Assembly (NCBI GenBank): GCA_030428355.1
Contig: JAUIBL010000001.1
Coordinates: forward strand, 62,001 to 126,000
Length of the DNA stretch: 64,000 bases
Source: Alphaproteobacteria bacterium
Lineage (GTDB): Bacteria > Pseudomonadota > Alphaproteobacteria > Rhodobacterales > Rhodobacteraceae
Direction: 5' to 3'
A program made the position numbers and the translations under genes. The notes under the pieces were generated by a model, which was not told the origin of the DNA, did not search any database, and saw only the letters and a program-made list of their open reading frames with translations. Of this stretch, positions 9,279 through 18,201 are shown one piece after another. Each line of letters begins with the position of its first letter. The first letter of the stretch is position 1.

Positions 9279-10054
9279 AGTATGCATTGATTTCCCTCAT
9301 GCTCGCCCCCACGGCCTTGGTCGCTGGGGGCGTTTTTGAATCTGCGGACGTGGTGTTCCTTGGGGAGTTGCACGACAACCCGGCCCATCATCTGCGGCAG
9401 GCGGAGTACGTAGCGGAGTTGGCACCGACCGCGCTGGTGTTCGAGATGCTGACACAGGCGCAGGCCGATCTGGTGACGCCGGAGTTGGTGGCTGACGAGG
9501 CCGCGTTGGAGGCCGCCTTGGGCTGGAACGACAGCGGGTGGCCGGATTTCTCGATGTATTACCCGATCTTTGCGGCGGCCCCCGAGGCGGCGTACTTTGG
9601 CGCTGCCGTGCCAAGAGACGTGGCGCGGACGGCGATGGCCGAGGGCATGGCATCGGCGTTTCGCGGGGATGCGGATGTCTATGGTCTGACGACGGTTTTG
9701 CCGGAGGATCAGCAAGCAGAGCGCGAGGCGTTGCAACTGGCTGCGCATTGCGATGCGATGCCCGCAGAGATGCTGCCGGTGATGGTCGACATTCAGCGGC
9801 TGCGGGATGCGGAGCTGGCCTTTTCGGCGGTTCAGGCGTTCGAGGCGCATGGCGGGCCAGTGGTGGTGATCACTGGCAACGGGCATGCGCGGATGGATTG
9901 GAGCGCGCCGGTCTACCTGATGGCGGCAGCGCCCGGTTTGCGGGTGATGTCTTTGGGACAGGGGGAGGAGGACGTGCCGCCTTCGGGCCTGTTCGATGTG
10001 GTCGAAAGCGCGCCGGAGGTGGATCGGGGCGATCCCTGCGCCGCGTTCCGCTGA
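9275..10054 (+). CDS. ChaN-family protein (iron/haem-associated fold)
   Basis: A 259-residue protein with an N-terminal signal-like segment (MKYALISLMLAPTALVAGG) followed by a ChaN domain: VVFLGELHDNPAHHLRQAEYV, ALVFEMLTQAQADL and VVITGNGHARMD. Family members bind haem or belong to the Tiki/TraB-like metalloprotease-fold group; enzymatic activity is not settled. The signal peptide implies an envelope location. It overlaps rpoH by four bases, suggesting that it is produced under the same stress conditions. Confidence 0.82.
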   Translation: MKYALISLMLAPTALVAGGVFESADVVFLGELHDNPAHHLRQAEYVAELAPTALVFEMLTQAQADLVTPELVADEAALEAALGWNDSGWPDFSMYYPIFAAAPEAAYFGAAVPRDVARTAMAEGMASAFRGDADVYGLTTVLPEDQQAEREALQLAAHCDAMPAEMLPVMVDIQRLRDAELAFSAVQAFEAHGGPVVVITGNGHARMDWSAPVYLMAAAPGLRVMSLGQGEEDVPPSGLFDVVESAPEVDRGDPCAAFR

Positions 10055-10112
10055 TTGAGTTTTGCCCGGCGGCCCCGTAACAAGGTGCGGGGACCTGTCA
10101 GGACTGTGCCTT

Positions 10113-11306
10113 ATGTTGAGCGGCAAACGTATCCTTCTGATCATCGGCGGCGGCATCGCGGCGTATAAATGCCTCGACCTGATCCGGCGCTTGCGCGAAC
10201 GCGGTGCGGCGGTGACGCCGGTCATGACGCGGGCGGCGGCGGAGTTTGTGACGCCTTTGTCGGTGTCGGCGCTGGCGGGGGAGAAGGTCTATACCGAGCT
10301 TTTCGATCTGACGGACGAGGCCGAGATGGGGCATATCCAACTGTCCCGCGTGGCCGATCTGGTGCTCGTGGCCCCGGCGACGGCGGATCTGATGGCGAAG
10401 ATGGCGCAGGGGATGGCGGGGGATCTGGCGACGACGCTGCTTTTGGCGACCGACACGCCGGTGATGATCGCACCTGCGATGAATGTTCGGATGTGGGACC
10501 ACCCGGCGACACAGCGCAATCTGGCGGTTCTGAAAGGCGACGGGGTTTCCGTGGTTGGGCCGAATGACGGCGATATGGCGTGCGGCGAATACGGGCCGGG
10601 GCGCATGGCGGAGCCGTTGGAGATTGTCGATGCGGTGGTGGGCGCGCTGGCGGATGGGCCTTTGCGCGGCAAGCGGATTGTCGTGACATCCGGCCCGACG
10701 CATGAGCCGATTGATCCGGTGCGTTATATCGCAAACCGGTCCTCGGGTGCACAGGGCACGGCGATTGCGGCGGCGCTGCGGGCGTTGGGGGCCGAGGTGG
10801 TGTTCGTCACCGGGCCTGCGGATGTGGCACCGCCGGATGGTGTCGAGGTGGTGCGCGTGGAAACCGCGCGCGAGATGCGGGCGGGCGTGCTGGCTGCTCT
10901 TCCAGCCGATGCGGCTGTCTTCGCGGCGGCGGTGGCTGACTGGCGCGTGATCGGTGCATCGGACAGCAAGATCAAGAAGGTGGCGGGTGCGCTGCCGACA
11001 CTGGCGTTCGAAGAAAATCCGGACATTCTGGCCGAGGTGTCTCAGATGTCGGAGGACCGTCCGGGACTGGTGATTGGCTTTGCGGCCGAGACCAATGACG
11101 TGATCGAGAACGCCACCGCCAAGCGGACGCGCAAAGGCTGTGACTGGATAGTGGCTAATGACGTATCGCCTGCGACGGGCATCATGGGCGGGACCGAGAA
11201 CGCGGTGACGCTGATCTCGGATACCGGGGCCGAAGCGTGGCCGCGCATGGGCAAGGATGCGGTGGCGCGTCAATTGGCAGCACGGATTGCCGACGCGCTG
11301 GTCTGA
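10113..11306 (+). CDS. coaBC: Bifunctional phosphopantothenoylcysteine decarboxylase / phosphopantothenate-cysteine ligase
   Basis: A 397-residue fusion of CoaC and CoaB, catalysing two steps of coenzyme A synthesis. The N-terminal flavoprotein domain has [20 protein letters not shown], the region around [20 protein letters not shown] with the catalytic His, PAMNVRMW and the CGEYGPGRM Cys loop. The C-terminal ligase domain starts near residue 187 with [20 protein letters not shown] and contains [11 protein letters not shown] and ANDVSP. The start at 10113 is chosen by homology; the frame is open 51 bases upstream. It precedes dut and the MoeB-like gene, as in related genomes. Confidence 0.97.
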   Translation: MLSGKRILLIIGGGIAAYKCLDLIRRLRERGAAVTPVMTRAAAEFVTPLSVSALAGEKVYTELFDLTDEAEMGHIQLSRVADLVLVAPATADLMAKMAQGMAGDLATTLLLATDTPVMIAPAMNVRMWDHPATQRNLAVLKGDGVSVVGPNDGDMACGEYGPGRMAEPLEIVDAVVGALADGPLRGKRIVVTSGPTHEPIDPVRYIANRSSGAQGTAIAAALRALGAEVVFVTGPADVAPPDGVEVVRVETAREMRAGVLAALPADAAVFAAAVADWRVIGASDSKIKKVAGALPTLAFEENPDILAEVSQMSEDRPGLVIGFAAETNDVIENATAKRTRKGCDWIVANDVSPATGIMGGTENAVTLISDTGAEAWPRMGKDAVARQLAARIADALV

Positions 11307-11329
11307 CGGCGCGGTTGGACCATTTTGCA

Positions 11330-11350
11330 TATTTGGAAAGAGAAGAAGGG
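11330..11350 (+). repeat. 21-nt leader repeat, copy 1 (upstream of dut)
   Basis: TATTT, then G, then GAAAGAGAAGAAGGG. The same 21 bases occur at 32891-32911 with one substitution (C for G). In both places the last base is followed by six bases and then a start codon, so the repeat supplies the ribosome-binding site. Confidence 0.6.
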
Positions 11351-11356
11351 CAAGGC

Positions 11357-11815
11357 GTGGTCGCAATCAGGCTGACTTGGGATGAAGACGCGGACAGGTC
11401 CCTGGGGCTGCCGGTCTATGCCAGTGCCGGGGCGGCAGGGGCGGATTTGCGGGCGAATTTTCCGGATCGCGGATCTGTGGTGCTGGAACCGGGCGCGCGG
11501 GCGCTGGTGCCAACTGGGCTGCGCATGGCGATCCCGGAGGGGTATGAGGTGCAGATCAGGCCGCGTTCGGGATTGGCTCTGAAGCACGGGATCACGTTGC
11601 CCAATACACCGGGGACCATCGACAGCGATTATCGCGGGCCTTTGGGGGTGATCGTGATGAATGCCGGGCAGGATGCTTTTGAAATCGCGCATGGCGACCG
11701 GATTGCGCAGATGATTGTCGCCCCGGTGCTGCGGGCGGAGTTTGCTTTGGTGGACACGCTGGACGACACCGTGCGTGGTGCGGGTGGTTTTGGATCGACC
11801 GGAGTGTCGAAATGA
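11357..11815 (+). CDS. dut: dUTP diphosphatase
   Basis: A 152-residue trimeric dUTPase that hydrolyses dUTP to dUMP, preventing uracil misincorporation. All five motifs are visible in order: [45 protein letters not shown] and [13 protein letters not shown] at 11357 is selected because it gives the usual dUTPase length and follows AAGGG with good spacing; an upstream in-frame ATG lies inside coaBC. The stop overlaps the next gene's start by four bases (ATGA). Confidence 0.95.
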   Translation: MVAIRLTWDEDADRSLGLPVYASAGAAGADLRANFPDRGSVVLEPGARALVPTGLRMAIPEGYEVQIRPRSGLALKHGITLPNTPGTIDSDYRGPLGVIVMNAGQDAFEIAHGDRIAQMIVAPVLRAEFALVDTLDDTVRGAGGFGSTGVSK

Positions 11816-12879
11816 TCGTTGTCTTTGCGATGGCAGCAGCCCTCTGGGGGCTGGGCGCGCTGATGAAGATCCCGCGGTCTGCGCGGCTCTACATGATCGG
11901 GCTGCTTTATGTGGGCGTGTTGTTCATCCAGATCGCGTTGCCTTTGGGACATCCGCTGCGGATGGCGACGGGCGAAAGTGCTGCGCTGTGGATTCTGCTG
12001 GGCGTGTTTGCGGCGATTGCCGTTCTCTATGGAAAGGTCGTCAAACGGCTCAAAGACCGTGCGTTGGTCAAGGAGAAGGGCGACGCACCGCCTGTGCAGC
12101 GGTCGGCCAGTTTCTCGGCCTCGGAATTGGAGCGCTATGCGCGTCATATCGTGCTGCGCGAGGTCGGTGGGCCGGGGCAGAAGGCGCTGCGGGATGCCAA
12201 GGTGCTTGTGATCGGGGCTGGGGGTCTCGGTGCGCCTGCGTTGCAATACCTGGCAGCGGCGGGCGTGGGCACCATCGGGGTGATCGACGATGATGTGGTC
12301 GAGAACGCCAATCTGCAACGGCAGGTGATCCACCGGGATCAGGACATCGGGATGCCCAAGGTGTTTTCCGCACAGGCCGCGATGCTGGCGCAAAACCCGC
12401 ATGTGGAGGTGCGCCCCTATCACCGGCGGCTGACCGAGGATGTGGCCGAAAAGCTGGTGGCGGAGTATGATTTGGTGCTGGACGGCACCGACAATTTCGA
12501 GACACGGTATCTGGCGAACCGCGCTGCCGTTGCCATGGGCAAGCCGTTGATTTCAGGGGCGTTGTCGCAGTGGGAAGGGCAGATTTCGGTGTTTGATCCA
12601 GCGTCGGGTGCCCCGTGTTACCAGTGTGTTTTTCCCGAAGCGCCTGCGGCGGGACTGGCCCCGTCCTGCGCCGAGGCTGGCGTGATCGGACCTTTGCCCG
12701 GTGTGATCGGGTCGATGATGGCGGTCGAGGCGATCAAGCTGATCACCGGGGCGGGGCAGGCGCTCAGGGGTGAGATGCTGATCTATGATGCGCTCTGGGG
12801 CGAGACGCGGAAAATCGCGCTGAAGCCGCGTTGCGATTGCCCGGTTTGCGGAGGAGCAAAGGCTGCCGCTGCGCGCTGA
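11812..12879 (+). CDS. Membrane-anchored MoeB/ThiF/HesA-family adenylyltransferase
   Basis: A 355-residue protein. Residues 1-80 carry about three hydrophobic segments (around 1-18, 26-45, 57-76), then a charged linker, then a complete E1-like domain: [20 protein letters not shown] (nucleotide loop), [19 protein letters not shown], and zinc-type CYQC and CPVC pairs. [11 protein letters not shown] matches the active-site region of MoeB. Such enzymes adenylate the C-terminal Gly-Gly of MoaD or ThiS-like proteins for sulfur transfer. No partner genes adjoin it, so molybdopterin versus thiamine use cannot be decided. The membrane extension is unlike E. coli MoeB. Confidence 0.85.
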   Translation: MIVVFAMAAALWGLGALMKIPRSARLYMIGLLYVGVLFIQIALPLGHPLRMATGESAALWILLGVFAAIAVLYGKVVKRLKDRALVKEKGDAPPVQRSASFSASELERYARHIVLREVGGPGQKALRDAKVLVIGAGGLGAPALQYLAAAGVGTIGVIDDDVVENANLQRQVIHRDQDIGMPKVFSAQAAMLAQNPHVEVRPYHRRLTEDVAEKLVAEYDLVLDGTDNFETRYLANRAAVAMGKPLISGALSQWEGQISVFDPASGAPCYQCVFPEAPAAGLAPSCAEAGVIGPLPGVIGSMMAVEAIKLITGAGQALRGEMLIYDALWGETRKIALKPRCDCPVCGGAKAAAAR

Positions 12880-12960
12880 AGTCCGTTTGCCGCGTGCAAG
12901 ACCCATTGTTGTTGTCTCCGGACGGACCTAGGTTTTGATCAAACCGGATAGGAGCGTTCG

Positions 12961-14973
12961 ATGACCAACCCGTTGCTTGAGACTTGGGAGACCCCTTTTG
13001 GGCTGCCGCCGTTTGACCTGATCGAGGACGCGCATTTCGCGCCTGCGATCGAGGCCGCGATGGCGGACGGGCTGGCAGAGGTCGAAGCGGTGGCGACCAA
13101 CCCGGAGCCGCCGACATTCGAGAACACGATCGAAGGGTTGATGCAGACGGGCGCGGCGTTGGACCGGGTGCTGGGGGTGTTCTACAATCTGGCTGGGGCC
13201 GACAGCACCGACATGCGCGAAGAGATCATGCGGGAGTTTTCGCCCAAACTGGCCGCACATTCGGCGGCGATCTATGGCAATCAGGCGCTGTTTGCGCGGA
13301 TCGAACAGGTGTGGCTGGCGCGGGATGCGCTGGACCTGACGCCCGAACAGGCGCGGGTGCTGATGCTGACCCATCGCGGGTTCGTGCGCGCAGGCGCTGC
13401 GCTGACCGGGGATGAGGCGGCGCGGATGAAGGAGATCAAGGGGCGGTTGGCGACCTTGGGCACGCAGTTCGGCCAGAATCTTCTGGCGGATGAGCGGGAT
13501 TGGCAGCGGGCGCTGTCCGAGGACGAGTTGGAGGGTTTGCCTGCATTTGTGCTGAACGCGGTGCGTGCGGCGGGCAAGGAGCGGGGGGCGGATGGCCCTG
13601 TTCTGACCCTGTCGCGGTCGGTGATCGTGCCGTTCCTGCAGTTCTGTCCGAACCGGTCCTTGCGCGAAGAGGCGTGGCGCGCGTGGGTCGCGCGTGGGGA
13701 GAATGGCGGTAAGACCGACAATCGGGGCGTTGCAGCCGAGATTTTGCAACTGCGGGCCGAGCGGGCGAAGCTGTTGGGCTATGCGGATTTCGCGTCTTAC
13801 AAGCTTGAGACGGAAATGGCGAAAACGCCCGAGGCCGTTCGCGGTTTGTTAATGGATGTGTGGGAGCCTGCGAAAGCGCGGGCCTTGGCGGATGCTGCGC
13901 TGCTGGAAGAAAGGATGGTGGCCGATGGTGTGAACGGGCCGTTGCAGGCGTGGGATTGGCGGTATTACTCCGAGGCGCGGCGCAGCGAGGAATTTGCGCT
14001 CAACGAGGCGGAGCTGAAGCCCTATTTCCAGTTGGAGAAGATGATCGAGGCATCTTTTGCCTGTGCGAACCGGTTGTTCGGGCTGGAGTTCCGGCCTTCG
14101 GATGTGCCGCTCTATCACCCGGATGCACAGGCGTGGGAGGTGACGCGGAACGGGCAGCATGTGGCGGTGTTCATCGGGGATTACTTTGCGCGGGCGTCGA
14201 AACGGTCGGGTGCCTGGTGTTCGGCGATGCGGTCTCAGCGGAAGTTCCCGGATGTGCAGGCGCCGATTGTGGTGAATATCTGCAACTTCGCCAAGGGTGA
14301 TCCCGCGCTCCTGTCTTATGACGATGCGCGGACGCTATTCCACGAGTTCGGCCATGCGCTGCATCAGATGTTGTCGGATGTGACCTATGACATGATTTCG
14401 GGCACATCGGTGGCGCGGGACTTTGTGGAACTGCCGAGCCAGCTTTACGAGCATTGGCTGGAAGTGCCGGAGGTGTTGCAGGAATTCGCCGTGCATGCGG
14501 AGACTGGCGAGGCAATGCCGCAGGAGATGCTGGACAAGGTGCTGGCGGCGGCGACTTATGACATGGGGTTCCAGACGGTGGAATACGTGGCTTCGGCGCT
14601 GGTCGATCTGGCGTTCCACGAAGGCGAACCGCCCGCCGATCCGATGGCGGCGCAGGCCGAGGTGCTGGCAGGGTTGGGAATGCCCGAGGCCATCGTCATG
14701 CGCCACGCGACGCCGCATTTTGCGCATGTCTTCACGGGCGACGGCTATTCGTCGGGGTACTACAGCTACATGTGGTCCGAGGTGATGGATGCGGACGCGT
14801 TCGAGGCGTTCGAGGAAGCGGGCGGCGCATTCGATCCGGCGATGGCGGGCAAGCTGGAGGAGTTCATCCTGTCGGCAGGCGGGTCCGAAGAGGCGGATGT
14901 GCTTTACACCAAGTTCCGGGGGCGGATGCCGGGGGTTGAGGCGTTGCTGAAGGGGCGCGGGCTGGCTGCGTGA
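12961..14973 (+). CDS. M3 family oligopeptidase (oligopeptidase A / Dcp type)
   Basis: A 670-residue zinc metallopeptidase. The active site is LFHEFGHALHQML (HEXXH) with the third ligand in a downstream helix, RDFVELPSQLYEHW. Length and the long helical N-terminal half match PrlC/Dcp-like enzymes, which degrade short peptides, including signal-peptide remnants, in the cytosol; no signal peptide is seen. AGGAG lies seven bases before the start codon. It stands alone; the downstream convergent interval holds a hairpin array. Confidence 0.92.
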   Translation: MTNPLLETWETPFGLPPFDLIEDAHFAPAIEAAMADGLAEVEAVATNPEPPTFENTIEGLMQTGAALDRVLGVFYNLAGADSTDMREEIMREFSPKLAAHSAAIYGNQALFARIEQVWLARDALDLTPEQARVLMLTHRGFVRAGAALTGDEAARMKEIKGRLATLGTQFGQNLLADERDWQRALSEDELEGLPAFVLNAVRAAGKERGADGPVLTLSRSVIVPFLQFCPNRSLREEAWRAWVARGENGGKTDNRGVAAEILQLRAERAKLLGYADFASYKLETEMAKTPEAVRGLLMDVWEPAKARALADAALLEERMVADGVNGPLQAWDWRYYSEARRSEEFALNEAELKPYFQLEKMIEASFACANRLFGLEFRPSDVPLYHPDAQAWEVTRNGQHVAVFIGDYFARASKRSGAWCSAMRSQRKFPDVQAPIVVNICNFAKGDPALLSYDDARTLFHEFGHALHQMLSDVTYDMISGTSVARDFVELPSQLYEHWLEVPEVLQEFAVHAETGEAMPQEMLDKVLAAATYDMGFQTVEYVASALVDLAFHEGEPPADPMAAQAEVLAGLGMPEAIVMRHATPHFAHVFTGDGYSSGYYSYMWSEVMDADAFEAFEEAGGAFDPAMAGKLEEFILSAGGSEEADVLYTKFRGRMPGVEALLKGRGLAA

Positions 14974-14980
14974 AGGGGCC

Positions 14981-15085
14981 AGTCCTTTGAAGGGCTGAGG
15001 CGAACCCTTTGAAGGGTTCGAGGCGCGCGGTTTGGGACGGTGGGTATGCCTTTGAAGGCTTGCGGCCAACTCTTTGAAGAGTTGG
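14981..15085. repeat. Array of four covarying TTTGAA-centred inverted repeats
   Basis: Four hairpins lie in 105 bases between convergent genes: 14981-14996 (AGTCCTTTGAAGGGCT, one G-T pair), 15001-15020 (CGAACCCTTTGAAGGGTTCG, perfect), 15048-15059 (GCCTTTGAAGGC) and 15066-15085 (CCAACTCTTTGAAGAGTTGG, perfect). All share the TTTGAA centre while the flanking stem bases differ yet remain complementary. They may terminate transcription from both sides or form a REP-like element. Confidence 0.7.
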
Positions 15086-15147
15086 TGCTGGCGGTGGAGT
15101 GGGCGGTGAGATGTGTCTCAGAATGCCTCAGCGCGCGCCGTGATCTG

Positions 15148-16104
15148 TCAGGGCAGAATACGGCCGCTGGTTTGCGGGCCGAACTGCGCGATGACGCGGT
15201 CGGCCATGGCGGGGTTGTGGCGGACCAATGCGGCCACTTCTCGGGCGATGCTGCGGCGGGTGGCGCTGCGGGCGGCGCGGTATTGCAGGGCAAGCGCGTC
15301 GAGCAGCTTGTCCTGCACGCTTTGTGTCACAAGCCCCGGCTTGAGATAATGCGCGACAATGGCTTCGACGGCGGGCTGGCCTTGCAATTCGATCAACGCG
15401 GTCACGTACGCGCCAAGATGGGCGGTGTCCTGCAGAACGGCGCTGTGCAAGGCGGTGGCCAGCGGCGCGGCAAAGCTGCGGTCGCCCGAGAGACCTGCTA
15501 GTAGGATGCGGATCGGGCGCCGGTCGGGATCGCCCGTTTCGATATCCTGTATCAGGTTGCGCAGGGGCGGGACGCGTAGGTCTTTCAGCGTGGGATAGGG
15601 CAGACGGTCGAGCTCTTGCAGGGCGAGGCGTTGAAGGTCCGGATTGGGGTCGTTGACGAGCGACGCGAAGAGCCGCCGTCGCTCTGAGTCCCGTCCCATT
15701 TGCCATGCGGACTGGTTTTCGATCACGGTGTCGATCACGCTGCGGTAGCGGGTGTCGAGCAGCGCGGCTTCGGTCCAGGGGCCATAGGCGCCGTCGCGCA
15801 CCAGCAGGACGGTCGCGCCGCTTTCCTGCGATATAGCGGTGCGGAACGCGGCGCTGGCGGCGATGGGGATGGTGCCGAGATCGGGACCTAGCAGGGCGTC
15901 AATCGTGTCATAGGTGCCCGATGCATTCGGGCGCGCGATGACCGCCTGTTCGGTTTCGAGCAGCATGTCCACCAGTGTCGGGTCGGGAATATAGCCGTGA
16001 AACGCGCAGGCAACTGCATCCTGCGCCGGGGTCAGCGCGAGCAGGAGGGCCGCTGTCCATCCCAGCTCAGGCCTGTAGGTCGATTTGCCCAATACGCGCT
16101 CCAC
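15148..16104 (-). CDS. Secreted protein of unknown function
   Basis: A 318-residue protein that I do not recognise. The N-terminus (GWTAALLLALTPAQDAVAC) resembles a signal peptide with a Cys after it. The remainder is mainly helical, with a middle segment (SLVNDPNPDLQRLALQELDR) and C-terminal stretches that look HEAT-like, and no obvious catalytic motif. The start shown is GTG at 16104; another nearby start is possible. It is a single minus-strand gene, convergent with the M3 peptidase and separated from it by the hairpin array. Confidence 0.7.
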   Translation of the reverse strand: MERVLGKSTYRPELGWTAALLLALTPAQDAVACAFHGYIPDPTLVDMLLETEQAVIARPNASGTYDTIDALLGPDLGTIPIAASAAFRTAISQESGATVLLVRDGAYGPWTEAALLDTRYRSVIDTVIENQSAWQMGRDSERRRLFASLVNDPNPDLQRLALQELDRLPYPTLKDLRVPPLRNLIQDIETGDPDRRPIRILLAGLSGDRSFAAPLATALHSAVLQDTAHLGAYVTALIELQGQPAVEAIVAHYLKPGLVTQSVQDKLLDALALQYRAARSATRRSIAREVAALVRHNPAMADRVIAQFGPQTSGRILP

Positions 16105-16159
16105 GATGTGATAAGTGACCTCAGAATACCGCAGTCGCGTTGTCGGTCAAAGGGCGCTG

Positions 16160-16504
16160 TCAGTCCTGCGACGGGGGCGCAGTGGTCAGATTTTCGGTTT
16201 CGAGGAAGCGTTCGAAGGCATCCAGGTTGATGGCTTCGAACTGACCGAAGGCCTGCATCCAGATGCTGGCATCGCGCAGCGCATCGGGTTCGAGTTTGCA
16301 CCATTTCACGCGGCCGCGTTTCTCCTGACTGATCAGCCCCGCGTCGGCCAGCACTCCGAGATGTTTCGAGATCGCCGCAAGAGACATGTCGAACGGGTCT
16401 GCCACATCGGTCACGGCCATGTCATCCTCGAGCAGCATCGTCAGGATCTGACGGCGCGTCGGGTCGGCAAGGGCTGCAAAGACAGTGTCGAGGGATATGG
16501 GCAT
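16160..16504 (-). CDS. ArsR-family winged-helix transcriptional regulator
   Basis: A 114-residue HTH regulator: FAALADPTRRQILTMLLEDD (helix 1-2), then MSLAAISKHLGVLADAGLIS (recognition helix) and a wing with KRGRVKWCKLEP. It lacks the metal-binding CXC pair of ArsR/SmtB sensors, so it belongs to the metal-independent branch often found with SRPBCC proteins, though none adjoins it here. An inverted repeat just upstream (16536-16551) is a plausible self-operator. Its promoter region faces that of the ATP synthase operon. Confidence 0.9.
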   Translation of the reverse strand: MPISLDTVFAALADPTRRQILTMLLEDDMAVTDVADPFDMSLAAISKHLGVLADAGLISQEKRGRVKWCKLEPDALRDASIWMQAFGQFEAINLDAFERFLETENLTTAPPSQD

Positions 16505-16535
16505 GGGGCGGAGTAGACGAAGCTGCGGTGAAAAC

Positions 16536-16551
16536 TCAACCGAAAAGTTGA
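16536..16551. promoter_or_regulatory. Candidate ArsR operator (inverted repeat)
   Basis: TCAACCGAAAAGTTGA: 5-bp arms TCAAC/GTTGA around six bases, 32 bases before the ArsR start codon. Arms and spacing resemble operators of metal-independent ArsR regulators; no binding data are implied. Confidence 0.45.
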
Positions 16552-16623
16552 ATATGCGGAATATGCACGAAACGGCAGGTCGGCTGCTGCGGCGGATTGG
16601 TGCGGCGTTTTTGGACGGGCGAT

Positions 16624-16637
16624 AAATTTATAAATTT
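16624..16637. repeat. 14-bp A+T palindrome upstream of the atp operon
   Basis: AAATTTATAAATTT is a perfect palindrome made only of A and T in an otherwise G+C-rich chromosome. It lies about 40 bases before the predicted -35 element of the atp promoter, a position suited to an UP-like element or regulator site. Confidence 0.4.
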
Positions 16638-16676
16638 CAGCATCTTAAAGGGTTCTCGGGTGCGCCATCCAGTGCC

Positions 16677-16705
16677 TTGACTCAGGCCATGCTGCACCGT
16701 AGCAC
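16677..16705 (+). promoter_or_regulatory. Predicted housekeeping promoter of the F0 operon
   Basis: TTGACT (16677-16682), a 17-base spacer, then TAGCAC (16700-16705), with the atpI start 30 bases further on. The -35 is near consensus and the spacing optimal. Confidence 0.5.
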
Positions 16706-16735
16706 AGGCGCAACGTTCCAACCGGAGTGGAGTGC

Positions 16736-17083
16736 GTGTCTGACGACGATCCAAAGCAACGGCTGAGAGAGCTGGAAGCGCGGATCGCGGCGGCCAAAGG
16801 GGCCAAAGAGGACAAGCCGCACCAGGAGGAACATTACAGCCAGGCGCAGCAAGCGTGGCGCATGGTGATCGAGATGGTGTCCGGTCTTGGGATCGGATTT
16901 GGCATCGGATACGGGCTTGATGCGGTCTTCGGGACCGATCCGTCGTTGATGGTGCTTTTTACATTGCTGGGCTTCGCGGCGGGGGTGAATGTGATGATCC
17001 GCACCGCCAAGGAGTTTCAGGTGAAGCAACTGGCCGATCTGGCCGGAGAGAACGAGAGGAATCGACATGGCGACGGAAGCTGA
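16736..17083 (+). CDS. atpI: ATP synthase protein I (AtpI)
   Basis: A 115-residue protein with a charged N-terminal half and two transmembrane helices (around [19 protein letters not shown] and [18 protein letters not shown]). AtpI assists assembly of the c-ring in the membrane. The start is taken as GTG at 16736, eight bases after GGAG; GTG at 16727 is in the same frame but coincides with that site. It opens the F0 operon and overlaps atpB by 17 bases. Confidence 0.88.
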   Translation: MSDDDPKQRLRELEARIAAAKGAKEDKPHQEEHYSQAQQAWRMVIEMVSGLGIGFGIGYGLDAVFGTDPSLMVLFTLLGFAAGVNVMIRTAKEFQVKQLADLAGENERNRHGDGS

Positions 17084-17825
17084 CGGTCACAGCGAAGGCG
17101 GGCTGGTGTTCCACCCGATGGACCAGTTCATCGTCAAGCCGCTTTTCGGCGACGGTGCAGTGGGCATGTTCACCTTTACCAACGTGGCGCTGTGGCTTGT
17201 GCTGGCGGTAATCTGCGTGATCGCACTCATGGTTCTGGGCACATCGAAGCGCGCCACAGTTCCGACGCGGACGCAATCGGTGGCCGAGCTGGCCTACGGT
17301 TTCATCTACAAGATGGTCGAGGATGTGACCGGCAAGGATGCGGTGAAATACTTTCCGTATATCTTCACGCTTTTCCTGTTCATCCTGTTCTCGAATTTTC
17401 TTGCTCTGATCCCGATGTCCTTCTCGCCGACATCGCATATCGCGGTAACGGCGGTTCTGGGCTTTGGTGTGTTCATCGCGGTCACGATCCTTGGCTTCGT
17501 CAAGAACGGTGCATCCTTCCTGAGCCTTTTCTGGGTGTCGTCGGCACCTCTGGCGTTGCGTCCGGTGCTCGCAATCATCGAAATCATCTCGTATTTCGTG
17601 CGTCCCGTCAGCCATTCGATCCGTCTTGCCGGCAACATCATGGCAGGCCACGCGGTTCTCAAGGTGTTCGCCGGTTTTGCCGCCATCACCGCCGTCGCGC
17701 CGCTGGCGATCTTCGGGATCATCGGCATCTACGCGCTCGAGGTTCTGGTGTCCTTTATCCAGGCCTACGTGTTCACCATTCTGACCTGCGTGTACCTCAA
17801 GGACGCGCTGCACCCGCATCACTAA
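17067..17825 (+). CDS. atpB: F0F1 ATP synthase subunit a
   Basis: A 252-residue integral membrane protein, the stator half of the proton channel. Several transmembrane helices are evident; the essential Arg lies in [18 protein letters not shown], and the C-terminal helices ([19 protein letters not shown]) are typical. The N-terminal DQFIVKPLF segment matches alphaproteobacterial AtpB. It overlaps atpI and precedes atpE by 66 bases. Confidence 0.97.
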   Translation: MATEADGHSEGGLVFHPMDQFIVKPLFGDGAVGMFTFTNVALWLVLAVICVIALMVLGTSKRATVPTRTQSVAELAYGFIYKMVEDVTGKDAVKYFPYIFTLFLFILFSNFLALIPMSFSPTSHIAVTAVLGFGVFIAVTILGFVKNGASFLSLFWVSSAPLALRPVLAIIEIISYFVRPVSHSIRLAGNIMAGHAVLKVFAGFAAITAVAPLAIFGIIGIYALEVLVSFIQAYVFTILTCVYLKDALHPHH

Positions 17826-17891
17826 TGTTCGGTGCGTGACAACACGCGCCCTACGACTCAACGCAAACTTCCAATCGTAAGGAGAATTCAC

Positions 17892-18116
17892 ATGGAAGGC
17901 GATCTCGCACACATCGGCGCAGGCCTGGCAGCAATCGGTTCCGGCGCAGCCGCAATCGGGGTGGGCAACGTGGCCGGCAACTACCTCGCAGGTGCCCTGC
18001 GTAACCCGTCCGCTGCTGCATCGCAGACAGCAACGCTCTTCATCGGTATCGCGTTCGCAGAAGCGCTGGGGATCTTCGCGTTCCTCGTGTCGCTGCTGCT
18101 GATGTTCGCCGTCTAA
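17892..18116 (+). CDS. atpE: F0F1 ATP synthase subunit c
   Basis: A 74-residue hairpin of two transmembrane helices that forms the rotor ring. The first helix is rich in Gly/Ala ([17 protein letters not shown]), the polar loop is LRNPSAA, and the proton-carrying Glu is in [20 protein letters not shown] lies upstream of the ATG; the longer frame starts 60 bases before and is not used. The better ribosome-binding site fits the need for many copies of c. Confidence 0.97.
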   Translation: MEGDLAHIGAGLAAIGSGAAAIGVGNVAGNYLAGALRNPSAAASQTATLFIGIAFAEALGIFAFLVSLLLMFAV

Positions 18117-18201
18117 GCTTCGGACTTTTATCCTTACGCGCGGGCGGTGCCGTGATCACGCGGCCCGCCCGATGTAACGACAAGTTCCGACGGAGGACGA
18201 C

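Noticed and set aside
14981-15085. CRISPR-like repeat array
   Set aside because: The repeats are short palindromes of differing sequence without regular spacers, and no cas genes are present.
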